DNA of 22,983 nucleotides, from assembly GCA_964591295.1 (NCBI GenBank), contig CAZQAG010000035.1:1-22983 (forward strand). The letters run 5' to 3'. Shown in pieces: positions 1 through 8,064 of this stretch. Positions within the stretch are counted from its first letter, which is position 1. Every line of letters starts with the position of its first letter. The stretch comes from VAXT01 sp964591295. Lineage in GTDB: Bacteria > Actinomycetota > Thermoleophilia > Gaiellales > Gaiellaceae. The position numbers and the translations under genes are program-made. Below the pieces are notes generated by a model, which searched no databases, had not been told where the DNA came from, and saw nothing but the letters and a program-made list of their open reading frames with translations.

Positions 1-50
1 ACGACCTCCTGGGTGCGATCCAGGCGCTCTTCCAGCTGAGCTATAGCCCC
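1..50 (-). tRNA. tRNA-Ala (anticodon CGC), 3' part cut off by window edge
   Basis: Read on the minus strand from position 50, the sequence begins with the typical tRNA-Ala start GGGGCTATAGCTCAG. A D-arm follows, then an anticodon arm with stem CCTGG/CCAGG around the 7-base loop ATCGCAC, giving anticodon CGC at positions 17-15 for alanine codon GCG. The variable region starts (AGGTC) and the T-arm and 3' acceptor strand lie outside the window. Decoding GCG with a dedicated tRNA fits a GC-rich genome. Confidence 0.9.
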
Positions 51-80
51 GCAGCAAGCCAAGGTTAGCCGAACAAAGAA

Positions 81-107
81 GGGGCGCCCACTCAACGCGG
101 GCGCCCC
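81..107 (-). terminator. Intrinsic terminator of the beta-propeller/PASTA gene
   Basis: A perfect 9-bp inverted repeat, GGGGCGCCC (81-89) and GGGCGCCCC (99-107), has a 9-base loop. On the minus strand it lies 24 bases past the stop codon at 132 and is followed by the T-rich stretch TTCTTTGTT. This is the right place and orientation to end transcription of the gene at 132-3302, ahead of the tRNA-Ala gene. Confidence 0.75.
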
Positions 108-131
108 CAATTCAATAGTTCGCTCGACCGT

Positions 132-3100
132 CTACCGCCGGCCGACCACCAGTTTGACCGGGAAGCCGCGGCGCTTGACCGCGCCCGGCCTCGGGTTCTG
201 GCTGAGCACGCGGCCGACTCGCCTCGAGCGAGCGCGGCGCACGCGGCCGACGGAGCACCTGGCCCTGCGGATCCGTGTCTTGGCCACACCGAGCCGCAGC
301 CCGATCACCCTCGGGACCCGGCAGCGCGCCGGTGGTGGCGGTGGTGGTGGTGGTGGAGGAGGAGGTGGAGGAGGTGGCGGAGGAGGTGGCGGAGGAGGTG
401 GCGGTGGCGGAACCGGAGGTGGTGGAGGCGGCGGGGGCGGCGGAACCGGAGGTGGCGGTGGTGGTGGCGGAGGAGGCGGCGGGGGCGGAGGCGGCCCTCC
501 TGAGCCCGCGAGCGGGAACACGTAGGCGCCGCGGCCCCTCGTCCAGGCCGAAAGCGTCGTCGCGCCGCGGTCGATCTGGAGGTCCCAGACCATCGAGTGC
601 GGCATCCCGTTCTCGAACCGGAACCAGGTCGGCGAGGCGACCGTGATGTCGTCGGTGTAGTACACGCCCCAGTCGGTTCCCGCGAAGACCTGCTGCGGAA
701 TGTTGTGGTTGACGATGATCGAGTCGACGGGGATGTCGGGCAGGTTGCCGCTCTTGTTGGCCCACGTGAACGTGGCGCAGTTCGCCGTGCACGTCACCTG
801 GAAGACGTGGCCGGGAGTCGCCGGCGTGTTGGCGTCGAACCCGCCCACGGCCGCGTAGCCGGTCGCCAGGCTCGCCGTCGGGGCCGCCGCGTCGAGCGCG
901 ATCCCGAGCACCGGGCGGTTCGGCAGAACGGTGTTACCGCCGGTGACGTCCACCCAGTTCGCCTGGGCCTGCGTCCCCGTCCCGAGGTTGAAGCCGATCC
1001 AGACGTTGGCGTCGTTCGTGCCGGCGATCGCCTGGCTCGACCACTTCGGCGAGTACTTGACCTGGTTGATGTGGGAGCGGTTCCCGAGCGTCTGCTTGGT
1101 CATGTTCTGGTTCGTCGGGTTGTTCGTGACGTACCAGCTCCCGGAGTTCATCGTGGCGTTGCCGCCGGCGATCGTCTCCCAGACCCTGGTCGTCCCGACA
1201 ACGAGGTGGCCGCAGCCGCCCGGCACACCGGCCGGCGCGCAGTCGTCGCCGCCGGAAATCCCACCGTGGAAGAGGTCGAACGGCATGATGAACGATTTCG
1301 TGTCGCCGGCCCAGTTGCCACGGACGTTCCCGTAGCCGCTGCCCCCGCCGCGACAGGTGTTGCTGGCGCTCGTGACGCACCGCGACAGGCCGCCGCTGTT
1401 GTTGCCGACGAAATAGCGGCGGCTCTCGCCCGCCGCACTCCCCACGGGGTCGATGCGCGCATAGAAGCCATCGCCGCCGATCGTCATCTGCCACTGCACG
1501 GGGCCTGTCGGGTAGCCCGAGAAGCCGGCCACGCTCGGCGCATTGTCCTGCGCTCCGCCCACGGCCGACGGATTCGGCGAGTTCGCGAAGTCACCGCTGA
1601 TGTCGCCCGAGTAGAACTCGATCGTGTTCAGGCCACCGACCATGTTGATCCAGGTCGGCTCCTCGGTTGCACTGGCGACATCGGCGTTCAGAGTCGAGTA
1701 GGCGCCGCCGTCGCTCCCCACCAGCAGGATGCTGGACGAGCCCGGGACGAAGGCGAGGGCGTGCTGGTCGACGTGCACGACATGGCCGCTCGTGCCGCTG
1801 TAGCCGCAGGTGAGGTTGTTGAACGAGGTGCCGGTGCGCGTCGCGAACCAGATGTCGTAGGTGTCGACGAAGAGACGGTCGGGATTCCCTGGATCGACGG
1901 CGAGGCCCTGGTCGTACCAGTTCTGCGGATAGTCGAAGCCACAGCCGCCCAGCGACGGACCGGCCGAGCCGGCCATGAACGACCAGGTGCTGCCGCCGTT
2001 CGCGCTCGCCCAGACGCCGAGCTGACAGCCCGGCGCACCGCCGCAGTTGCCGGCGGTGTTTCCTGCGATCGACTGCACCTGGGCATAGAGGACGTCCGGG
2101 TTGCTCGGTGCGACCGCGATGTCGATCCTCCCGAGCTGGTTGCCGGTAGTGGGACTCGTGTACTTGACGCCGCTGCCCGCGTTCATGTTCGCGCCGGTCG
2201 TATAGGGGCTCCCGGAGACGGCGTTGCCGTAGACGAACCCGTTCGCGTTCGATGCGATCGAAGTGAAGGTCGGGCACCCGCTGCCGGGCATCGTCGCGCT
2301 GTAGAGCCCGTTGGCCCCGTTTTCACCGAGGTCGTACTGGACGGTTGTGGCAAAACCGCGCACGCCGACGGCAGCGAAGATCCGCGTGACTCCGCCGCCC
2401 ATGTCGATGAGCTCGAGGCCGGTGATGTCCTGCCGCTGGGTCACAAAAGCGTTGGTGAGACAGGGCCCGGTCCAGTTGACACCGCCGTCGTAGGAGATGA
2501 AGAAGCCCTTCTTGGTGCCGGCGGCGACCTTGCTGCTCGAGTTCGGGTCGACGCGCACCTTGCCGACTGCGTCGTACTGCGGGAACTCGCCGGGCGGCTG
2601 GGTGTAGGCCGGCCCGAATACCTCCGCCCCGAGCACGGTCCAGGTAGCACCGGCGTCGGTCGACTTCAGGATGCCCTGGCTGCCCATCGAGAAGGACCCG
2701 TAGTTCAGATCCCCGGTTCCCGCGTAGATCGTGTTGTGGTCGCCGGGGTCGATCGCAAGCGTGTCGATGGCGATCGCGGAGATCAGCGGATCGTCGGTGG
2801 TGACGGTCCACGTCGTGGTGTTGCTGCAGCAGTTGGTCGTCTTCCAGACCCCGCCGCCGATGGTGGCGGAATACGCGACGATCGAGCCGTTCGTGGTCGT
2901 CGTCGGGTCGACCACCATCGCGTTGATGCGACCCTCGGTCAGCCCGTAGTCGTAGCAACCCGTGCAGCCGGTCATCCGCTCCGGCCGTGGGCCAAGGGCT
3001 GTCCAGGTCGAGCCGGACGGGTGGTCGGCGGAGGACGGCGTGCGCCTGACGATGCGGGCGTCCTGACGCGCGGCGCGGCGTAGCCAGGCCGGGTTGAAAT

Positions 3101-3302
3101 GGCCGGTCGGATACGTCAGCCGGTCGTTCCAGTAGGTGTCCATGAGGGCGAACTGCTCGCCCTTCTCACCGCCGGGAACAGGCACATAGCGGGGGGCCGA
3201 CGCAGACGAGCTGGCGCCCGTCCAGTGCTGGCTTCCCAAGACGATTGCGACAAACGCCGCCGCGATGACGACGATGGCCGAGACGATCCGCATTCGACGC
3301 AC
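132..3302 (-). CDS. Secreted BNR/sortilin-like beta-propeller with polyproline linker and C-terminal PASTA domain
   Basis: This 1056-residue protein is predicted to be exported. Residues 4-24 form a hydrophobic signal segment after MRRMR. The main body (about 95-930) carries repeated Asp-box/BNR-like blades with S-D-A/G-G-x-T/N-W patterns (for example STDAGATW, SYDGGVNW, SANGGSTW) and GxWKTTN motifs, as in sortilin/glycosyl-hydrolase BNR propellers. Residues about 935-990 are almost pure proline, then one PASTA domain (about 992-1056) starts at CRVPRVIGL and ends VVGRR. PASTA domains are known to bind peptidoglycan or beta-lactams, so the tail may anchor the propeller at the wall; that is inference. 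GTG at 3302 is chosen because AGGGGAGG (3314-3307) lies 4 bases upstream; ATG at 3293 is the alternative. No catalytic site was recognised. Confidence 0.85.
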   Translation of the reverse strand: MRRMRIVSAIVVIAAAFVAIVLGSQHWTGASSSASAPRYVPVPGGEKGEQFALMDTYWNDRLTYPTGHFNPAWLRRAARQDARIVRRTPSSADHPSGSTWTALGPRPERMTGCTGCYDYGLTEGRINAMVVDPTTTTNGSIVAYSATIGGGVWKTTNCCSNTTTWTVTTDDPLISAIAIDTLAIDPGDHNTIYAGTGDLNYGSFSMGSQGILKSTDAGATWTVLGAEVFGPAYTQPPGEFPQYDAVGKVRVDPNSSSKVAAGTKKGFFISYDGGVNWTGPCLTNAFVTQRQDITGLELIDMGGGVTRIFAAVGVRGFATTVQYDLGENGANGLYSATMPGSGCPTFTSIASNANGFVYGNAVSGSPYTTGANMNAGSGVKYTSPTTGNQLGRIDIAVAPSNPDVLYAQVQSIAGNTAGNCGGAPGCQLGVWASANGGSTWSFMAGSAGPSLGGCGFDYPQNWYDQGLAVDPGNPDRLFVDTYDIWFATRTGTSFNNLTCGYSGTSGHVVHVDQHALAFVPGSSSILLVGSDGGAYSTLNADVASATEEPTWINMVGGLNTIEFYSGDISGDFANSPNPSAVGGAQDNAPSVAGFSGYPTGPVQWQMTIGGDGFYARIDPVGSAAGESRRYFVGNNSGGLSRCVTSASNTCRGGGSGYGNVRGNWAGDTKSFIMPFDLFHGGISGGDDCAPAGVPGGCGHLVVGTTRVWETIAGGNATMNSGSWYVTNNPTNQNMTKQTLGNRSHINQVKYSPKWSSQAIAGTNDANVWIGFNLGTGTQAQANWVDVTGGNTVLPNRPVLGIALDAAAPTASLATGYAAVGGFDANTPATPGHVFQVTCTANCATFTWANKSGNLPDIPVDSIIVNHNIPQQVFAGTDWGVYYTDDITVASPTWFRFENGMPHSMVWDLQIDRGATTLSAWTRGRGAYVFPLAGSGGPPPPPPPPPPPPPPPPVPPPPPPPPPPVPPPPPPPPPPPPPPPPPPPPPPPPPPPARCRVPRVIGLRLGVAKTRIRRARCSVGRVRRARSRRVGRVLSQNPRPGAVKRRGFPVKLVVGRR
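331..497. repeat. GGN triplet tract coding for the polyproline linker of the propeller protein
   Basis: About 165 bases of nearly uninterrupted GGT/GGC/GGA triplets on the plus strand read as CCN proline codons in the minus-strand gene. Two GGAAC interruptions give the two valines in the proline run. Mixed third bases suggest selection on the amino acid rather than a clean microsatellite, but slippage could still change linker length. Confidence 0.8.
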
Positions 3303-3433
3303 TGTGCCTCCCCTGTTTGGCTCGTGAGCTCGAGCAGTCGACGAGCCTTATTGGCTCCCGCAACTGAACGGTCTTAGCACTCTAGGACTCAAAAATCAAC
3401 GAACGGATACCGCTCTTTCTTCGCTTTACCGGC
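3303..3433 (-). promoter_or_regulatory. Leader of the propeller gene with alternative hairpins
   Basis: This is the gap between the two PASTA genes. On the minus strand, segment A GAGCC (3357-3353), B GGCTCGT (3347-3341) and C ACGAGCC (3325-3319) are arranged so that B can pair with A (5 bp) or with C (7 bp), not both. C ends 4 bases before AGGGGAGG, the ribosome binding site of the 3302 start. A smaller hairpin GCTCG/CGAGC (3335-3320) lies between B and C. I matched it to no known riboswitch class. No clear promoter or terminator was found here. Confidence 0.4.
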
Positions 3434-6400
3434 TTATCGCCTGCCGACGACGAGCGTCACCTTGAAGTTGCGCGCACGCACCGCGCCGCCCCGTGGGCTC
3501 TGTTTCACGACCCGGCCAACGCGCCTCGAGCGGGCCTTGCGCACCCTGCCGACGCGGCATTTCCGCGCCCGGATTCGCTTCCGCGCCGTAGCGAGCTTCA
3601 GGCCGATCACGTTCGGGACGCGGCAGCGCACGACCGGCGGAGGTGGTGGAGGCGGAGGCGGAGGCGGAGGCGGAGGTGGCGGAGGCGGCGGTGGCGGAGG
3701 AGGCGGAGGAGGCGGAGGCGGAAGCGGTGGTGGTGGCGGCGGCCCGGCGATCGTGAAGTTCGTGTTCGAGACGTCGAAGAAGACGTTGCCGACAGCCTCG
3801 ATCTTCGCCCGGGCGCCAGTCGTCGCCACGACCGGGATCGTCACGGCCTCAGAGCCGTCGTTCGCGGTGCTCTCCGCCAACACGTACGGGTACGTGAGGC
3901 CGCCGTCGGTGGACAGGCTGATCTTCACGGCCGCCGCGCTTGTCGGAGCGATGTCCGTGTTGGCCTTGTCCCAGGTGACCGTCTGCACGGAGCCGCCGGG
4001 ATAGGTGACTCCCGTGTTGGGCGCGGTCACGAGGAACGGTCCGGCGTTGCCGGCGAGCGTCACACTCAGGTCGGCGAAGCTGTAGCCCCCGCCCCCTGGC
4101 CGAAGGTCGCGCGCCGTCACGCGGAAGCGCAGCGCCGGCAACAGGTAGTCGGAGGTCGGCAGGAACTCGGAGAAGCACTCCTTCACGGGGATCGACACCG
4201 GCGGCGCGATCGGGCCGGCGCCGCACGCTCCCGTATCGGCGTTCGTGTTGTTGCTCAGGATCTGCTCCAGATCCGGGATCACCCGCGTCGGGCTGGTCGT
4301 GACGTGGTTCTCGTTCGGCGAGTTGTAGAGGAGCGTCTGCTCCTCGGTGACCGGAGCGGACTTGGGGAACATGGCGAAGAGCGGCCCGTTCGCCTTCACG
4401 TTGTTCAAGAGCGACACGCCCGACGACCCGCCGATGTCGTTCTGCTCCCACGAGTAGAGGATCGTGTCGCCTTCGGGGTCCGTTGCGCTCGCCGTGAGCG
4501 CGAACGGCGTGCGCAGCGGGATCGTGTAACCCGCCGGCACTGTGACGAAGGGGGGGTTGTTGCCGGTCGGCGTGACGATGCCCTGGTTGTCGACGGGGCC
4601 GCCCTTGTCGGTCTCGCCGGTGAAGCCGGACGCTCCCGGGCTGAAGTCCTCTACCCCGAGCAGAACCGGGACGTTCGTCACTCCAAGCGTGCCGCCGTAG
4701 GAGACCTGAAAGCCCGTGCTGTTGAACGCGCTGCCGCCGAATCCGGCAACCGTGGCGGTACCGCCCGCCGGCAGGAGCGGGGCGAGTGCGGCCTGGATGT
4801 CCACCACCGTGTAATTGTCGCCGTTCGTAATCGGACCGGAGACGTTGCCGTCGTAGTTGAGCCGGAACGAGTCGTAGGCTCCGCCGTGATTCGTCTCCTG
4901 GACAGAGGCGAAGCAGGTGCAGACGAGCTCGACCAGCTCGATGTTGGGAACGTCGAGGCCGGCCGAAGCGCCTGAGTACGCGACGGTGAAGCCCGTCGCC
5001 GTGGCGCCGCTCACGGAGACCGTGCCCGGGAAGCCGGCGATGGCGTTGATCGCGCTCGTCAGGTTCGCGCTCGTGTACGGAAGCCCGCTGCCGCCGATGA
5101 GGGCGGAGTCGTTGCCTCCGATGCGCACGCGGAACGGGGAGAAGAACGCTACCGACCCCCCGCCCGAGTTCGCCAGTTGGCCCGCGATCGTGTACTGGAA
5201 CGTGCTCGCGGAAGGGATCGCGGTGATCGTGAACGTGCCGTTGTAGCCGCCGATGCCGACGCCCGAGACCGTGACGACGTCTCCCACGGAACGGTTGTGC
5301 GCGGCTCTCGTCTTGATCGTCGCGGTCGTTCCCGACGAGCTGGCACCGGGTACGGCGGGCGTGACGGTTCCTCCGCCGGACACCGGAAGCCCGGTCGCCG
5401 GGTTCGTGTACTGGAACGACCTCGTGCTCGGGACCGCCGTGACCGTGAAGGTGCCGTTGTAGCCGGCAACGCCGACGCCGCTGATCGTGGCGACGTCACC
5501 AACCTGGAGGGAGTGGGGCGACCCGGTCGCGATCGTCACGGTCGTACCGTTCTCCTCGGCACCGCCGCGGGACGTCGAGCTCGGCGGCGCGTTGATGCCG
5601 ACGCTCAGGGGGGCGACGCTGGCCACCGGCCCGTAGCCGGGCCCGAACGTGGCGACCTGGACCTCGTTGCCGCCGCCGAAGTGGCGGAGCGAGACCGTCT
5701 GCACCTCGTTGATCGGCCCGTAAGTCGCCGTGACGTACCCAGTGATCTCCTGCTGGCTTCGCTGCGAGAAGTAGCCATCGCTGTGCGGCTGCAGGTCGTC
5801 CGTGAGGCAGATGCCCGCATAAGCCATGATCGACTGGCCGCTGCCGGGCTCGACCGAGGTGGATCCGTTGCGGTTGCCGCCGGAGCAGTTGAGCTGATTG
5901 CCGTTGAACGTGTGGTTGCCGGCGAACTGGTGGCCGATCTCGTGCGCGACGTAGTCGACGGCGAAGAAGTCGCCGACCGGTGTCGGGACGCCGGTGCAGC
6001 CACCCGCCTTGTTGGAGCGGCCGACCACGCCGAGGTTGGCGACGCCGCCGCCTGGCTGACCCAGGCCGAGGTGGCCGAGGTCGTAGTTCGATGCACCGAT
6101 TATCTGGCCGATCACATAGCGGGCCCGGGTGATGCTCGAACAGCCGGTGACCTGGGGCTGCGTGAAGCAGCCCGCAGCACCGCAGGGCCCGTTGGAAGCG
6201 ACTGCTTCGGCGTAGGTGTTGAGGTTGAGTAGGTCATTGTTGGCGACCAGTTGCAAGCGAATCGCGAAGTCGTCCTCGTAGATCTGGGTCACGCGGTTCA
6301 TCAGCGCGACCTTCGCGGCGGTCACGTTCTGTGGGCCGCCGTGGTAGGTGGAGTACCCCGGATCGGTGATCAGGGCAGTGCGATAGGTGCGGAGCTGGTC

Positions 6401-7087
6401 GCCGACCGAGTCGACGCCGCGCTGATTGCCGGCGAAGTGTGCGGGCTCGACCTCGGCGTAGGGGCCATTCGTGTTCTGCGCATAGTGGGCGTAGTAGCTC
6501 GCGTAGACGCCGCGGTCGCGACCGACGTAGTACGGGTCGATGTACCAGGCGCCGCGTGGCGTCCGGATCGAAGCCCGGAAGCCGAGCGGGCTCAGGTCGG
6601 CGTGGATCGTCGCGGTCAGATCCGTGATCCCTCGCCCGCTGTAGGTCTTGATCTCGGGATGGCGGCGGGCCAGGCCCGGCGCCATGATCGCCGACTCCTG
6701 GAGGGCGAACCGGTGGAACGCGCCGTTGGGCGCGGGAAGCGAGACGACAACGGGGTTGCTGCGAGCTTCGATCGTGCGCTCACGGGGGGCGCGAGCGAGC
6801 ACGGAGCGCAGGCTGGCCGTGTCCAGCGTGAGTGGACGGAACCTCCGCGCGTGGACGGCGACTCGACGTCCCTGAACTTGCGGCGGCGTCGCCGCGTTCG
6901 CCCAGAAGGCCCTCGTCTCAAAGGGGTCCGCGAGCGAGCGCAGCCTCTCGGATTCCGTGGGCCCGCCGCTTTGTGCGGAGACCGTCGCAGCCAATACGGC
7001 TACCGCGAGAACAAGCCCGAGCAGTAGGCCGGCCGTCGCAAGATGCCCTCGCCGCGAGCGGCGTCGATCGTCGTTCAAGCGCACCAT
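3434..7087 (-). CDS. Secreted reprolysin-like (M12B-type) metalloprotease with tandem beta repeats, polyproline linker and PASTA domain
   Basis: The protein has 1217 residues from ATG 7087, which has a GGGGGAG site just upstream and gives a clean signal peptide (RRGHLATAGLLLGLVLAVAVL, cleavage near SAQS). The open frame extends to 8008, but that part overlaps the opposite M28 gene and is a shadow. The zinc site HEIGHQFAGNH gives ligands H382, H386 and H392 with base E383; the Met-turn SIMAYAGIC has M421. These match metzincins. Two roughly 65-residue repeats (about 513-644), each with VGDV and GYNGTFT, follow the catalytic domain. A PKD/cadherin-like stretch comes next (ATDPEGDTILYSWEQ), then polyproline (about 1118-1153) and PASTA (about 1155-1217, CRVPNVIGL to VVGRR). 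The likely role is extracellular proteolysis; the substrate is unknown. Confidence 0.87.
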   Translation of the reverse strand: MVRLNDDRRRSRRGHLATAGLLLGLVLAVAVLAATVSAQSGGPTESERLRSLADPFETRAFWANAATPPQVQGRRVAVHARRFRPLTLDTASLRSVLARAPRERTIEARSNPVVVSLPAPNGAFHRFALQESAIMAPGLARRHPEIKTYSGRGITDLTATIHADLSPLGFRASIRTPRGAWYIDPYYVGRDRGVYASYYAHYAQNTNGPYAEVEPAHFAGNQRGVDSVGDQLRTYRTALITDPGYSTYHGGPQNVTAAKVALMNRVTQIYEDDFAIRLQLVANNDLLNLNTYAEAVASNGPCGAAGCFTQPQVTGCSSITRARYVIGQIIGASNYDLGHLGLGQPGGGVANLGVVGRSNKAGGCTGVPTPVGDFFAVDYVAHEIGHQFAGNHTFNGNQLNCSGGNRNGSTSVEPGSGQSIMAYAGICLTDDLQPHSDGYFSQRSQQEITGYVTATYGPINEVQTVSLRHFGGGNEVQVATFGPGYGPVASVAPLSVGINAPPSSTSRGGAEENGTTVTIATGSPHSLQVGDVATISGVGVAGYNGTFTVTAVPSTRSFQYTNPATGLPVSGGGTVTPAVPGASSSGTTATIKTRAAHNRSVGDVVTVSGVGIGGYNGTFTITAIPSASTFQYTIAGQLANSGGGSVAFFSPFRVRIGGNDSALIGGSGLPYTSANLTSAINAIAGFPGTVSVSGATATGFTVAYSGASAGLDVPNIELVELVCTCFASVQETNHGGAYDSFRLNYDGNVSGPITNGDNYTVVDIQAALAPLLPAGGTATVAGFGGSAFNSTGFQVSYGGTLGVTNVPVLLGVEDFSPGASGFTGETDKGGPVDNQGIVTPTGNNPPFVTVPAGYTIPLRTPFALTASATDPEGDTILYSWEQNDIGGSSGVSLLNNVKANGPLFAMFPKSAPVTEEQTLLYNSPNENHVTTSPTRVIPDLEQILSNNTNADTGACGAGPIAPPVSIPVKECFSEFLPTSDYLLPALRFRVTARDLRPGGGGYSFADLSVTLAGNAGPFLVTAPNTGVTYPGGSVQTVTWDKANTDIAPTSAAAVKISLSTDGGLTYPYVLAESTANDGSEAVTIPVVATTGARAKIEAVGNVFFDVSNTNFTIAGPPPPPPLPPPPPPPPPPPPPPPPPPPPPPPPPPPPPVVRCRVPNVIGLKLATARKRIRARKCRVGRVRKARSRRVGRVVKQSPRGGAVRARNFKVTLVVGRR
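3635..3743. repeat. GGN triplet tract coding for the polyproline linker of the metalloprotease
   Basis: The plus strand carries about 109 bases of GGA/GGC/GGT triplets, interrupted once by GGAAGC, which gives the one leucine region in the proline run. It occupies the same position before the PASTA domain as the tract at 331-497. Confidence 0.8.
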
Positions 7088-7180
7088 CACTCTCCCCCTC
7101 GGACTCGTCCCCCGTAGTGCCCCAAAGTGTATTGCGGTTGGCGCCAAACCCAAAGCGCCAGCCCCTGGCACGATGCCTGG

Positions 7181-8014
7181 ATGCGCCTCCTCTCCTGCCT
7201 GGCACTCGCCATCCTCGTGAGCGGAGTCGGGTTCGCCTCGTCGCCCAAGCAACGCGTCGATCGCTTCGACGAGGACGCGGCCTGGGCATTTCTCGTGCGC
7301 CAGGTCGCGCTCGGGCCACGCCCGGCCGGCTCGCCTGCCTCGCGTCGGCTCGGCGCGATCCTGCGCACGTCGATCCCGAGGGGGAACTTCCAGCGCGTTC
7401 CCGGCGGTCTGCGGAATGTGGTCGGCACCGTGCCCGGGCGCGAGCCGGGCCGCGTCGTGGTCGTCGGGGCCCACTACGACACGAAGGACCTCCCCGGCTT
7501 CGTCGGCGCGAACGACGGCGCTTCTGGCGTGGCGCTCGTCCGCCAGCTCGCACGCACGATCCGTCCACGCACTCTTCGCCCCACCCTCGTGTTCGTGTTC
7601 TTCGACGGCGAGGAGACGCCGCGGGGCGTGCCCGACTCCCAGATCCTGAGGAAGGGGCTCCGCGGCAGCAAGGTCGCAGCGCGAGCGTTTCGCGGCGCGG
7701 AGTCGATGATCCTGCTCGACCTCGTCGGCGATCCGAAGCTCAGGATCCTGCGCGATACGCGTTCCGATCCTCGCCTCTGGAGCCGGTTGCGCGCCGCCGC
7801 CGCCCGGGTCGGTACGGCGCACAACTTCCCGCAGAGGCGGGCCGAGGTCATCGACGACCACGTCCCATTCGCGCAGCAGGGGGTTCGCACGCTTCCGCTG
7901 ATCGACCTCGGCTTCCGCTGCTGGCACAAGCCGTGTGACGACCTCTCGGCGGTCTCGCGCGAGAGCCTCGACGCTGTCGGCGAGACCGTGTTGGAGCTCC
8001 TCCGACAACTCTGA
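7181..8014 (+). CDS. Secreted M28-family peptidase / glutaminyl-peptide cyclotransferase-like protein
   Basis: The 277-residue protein starts at ATG 7181 with a hydrophobic leader (LLSCLALAILVSGVGFA). Residues 90-145 hold the M28 hallmark VVVVGAHYDTK (H98, D100), ANDGASG (D112) and VFVFFDGEE (E144, E145); IDDHVPFAQQGV near the C-terminus supplies a likely last zinc ligand. The pattern fits the branch of M28 that includes plant-unrelated glutaminyl cyclases as well as aminopeptidases, which I cannot separate by eye. It is divergent from the metalloprotease gene with 93 bases between starts, so the two secreted hydrolases may share control. A frame extension to 7127 exists but would bury the signal peptide. 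Confidence 0.82.
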   Translation: MRLLSCLALAILVSGVGFASSPKQRVDRFDEDAAWAFLVRQVALGPRPAGSPASRRLGAILRTSIPRGNFQRVPGGLRNVVGTVPGREPGRVVVVGAHYDTKDLPGFVGANDGASGVALVRQLARTIRPRTLRPTLVFVFFDGEETPRGVPDSQILRKGLRGSKVAARAFRGAESMILLDLVGDPKLRILRDTRSDPRLWSRLRAAAARVGTAHNFPQRRAEVIDDHVPFAQQGVRTLPLIDLGFRCWHKPCDDLSAVSRESLDAVGETVLELLRQL

Positions 8015-8064
8015 TGCCGGAGCGCGTCCTCAGCCGGCGGGAGTTGAGTGAAGAGACGGAGCGC

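Noticed and set aside
154..646. Plus-strand polyglycine and poly-Val/Glu open frames
   Set aside because: They are other readings of the GGN tract that codes for polyproline on the minus strand.
597..3083. 828-codon plus-strand open frame antisense to the propeller gene
   Set aside because: The translation is Arg/Val/Asp-rich low-complexity shadow of a GC-rich gene; the opposite frame has signal peptide, BNR motifs and PASTA tail.
3303..3433. Known riboswitch (c-di-GMP or c-di-AMP type)
   Set aside because: The conserved cores of those classes were not found, only alternative hairpins.
7088..8008. Upstream extension of the metalloprotease frame
   Set aside because: It overlaps the well-supported M28 peptidase on the other strand and would put 307 residues before a clear signal peptide.
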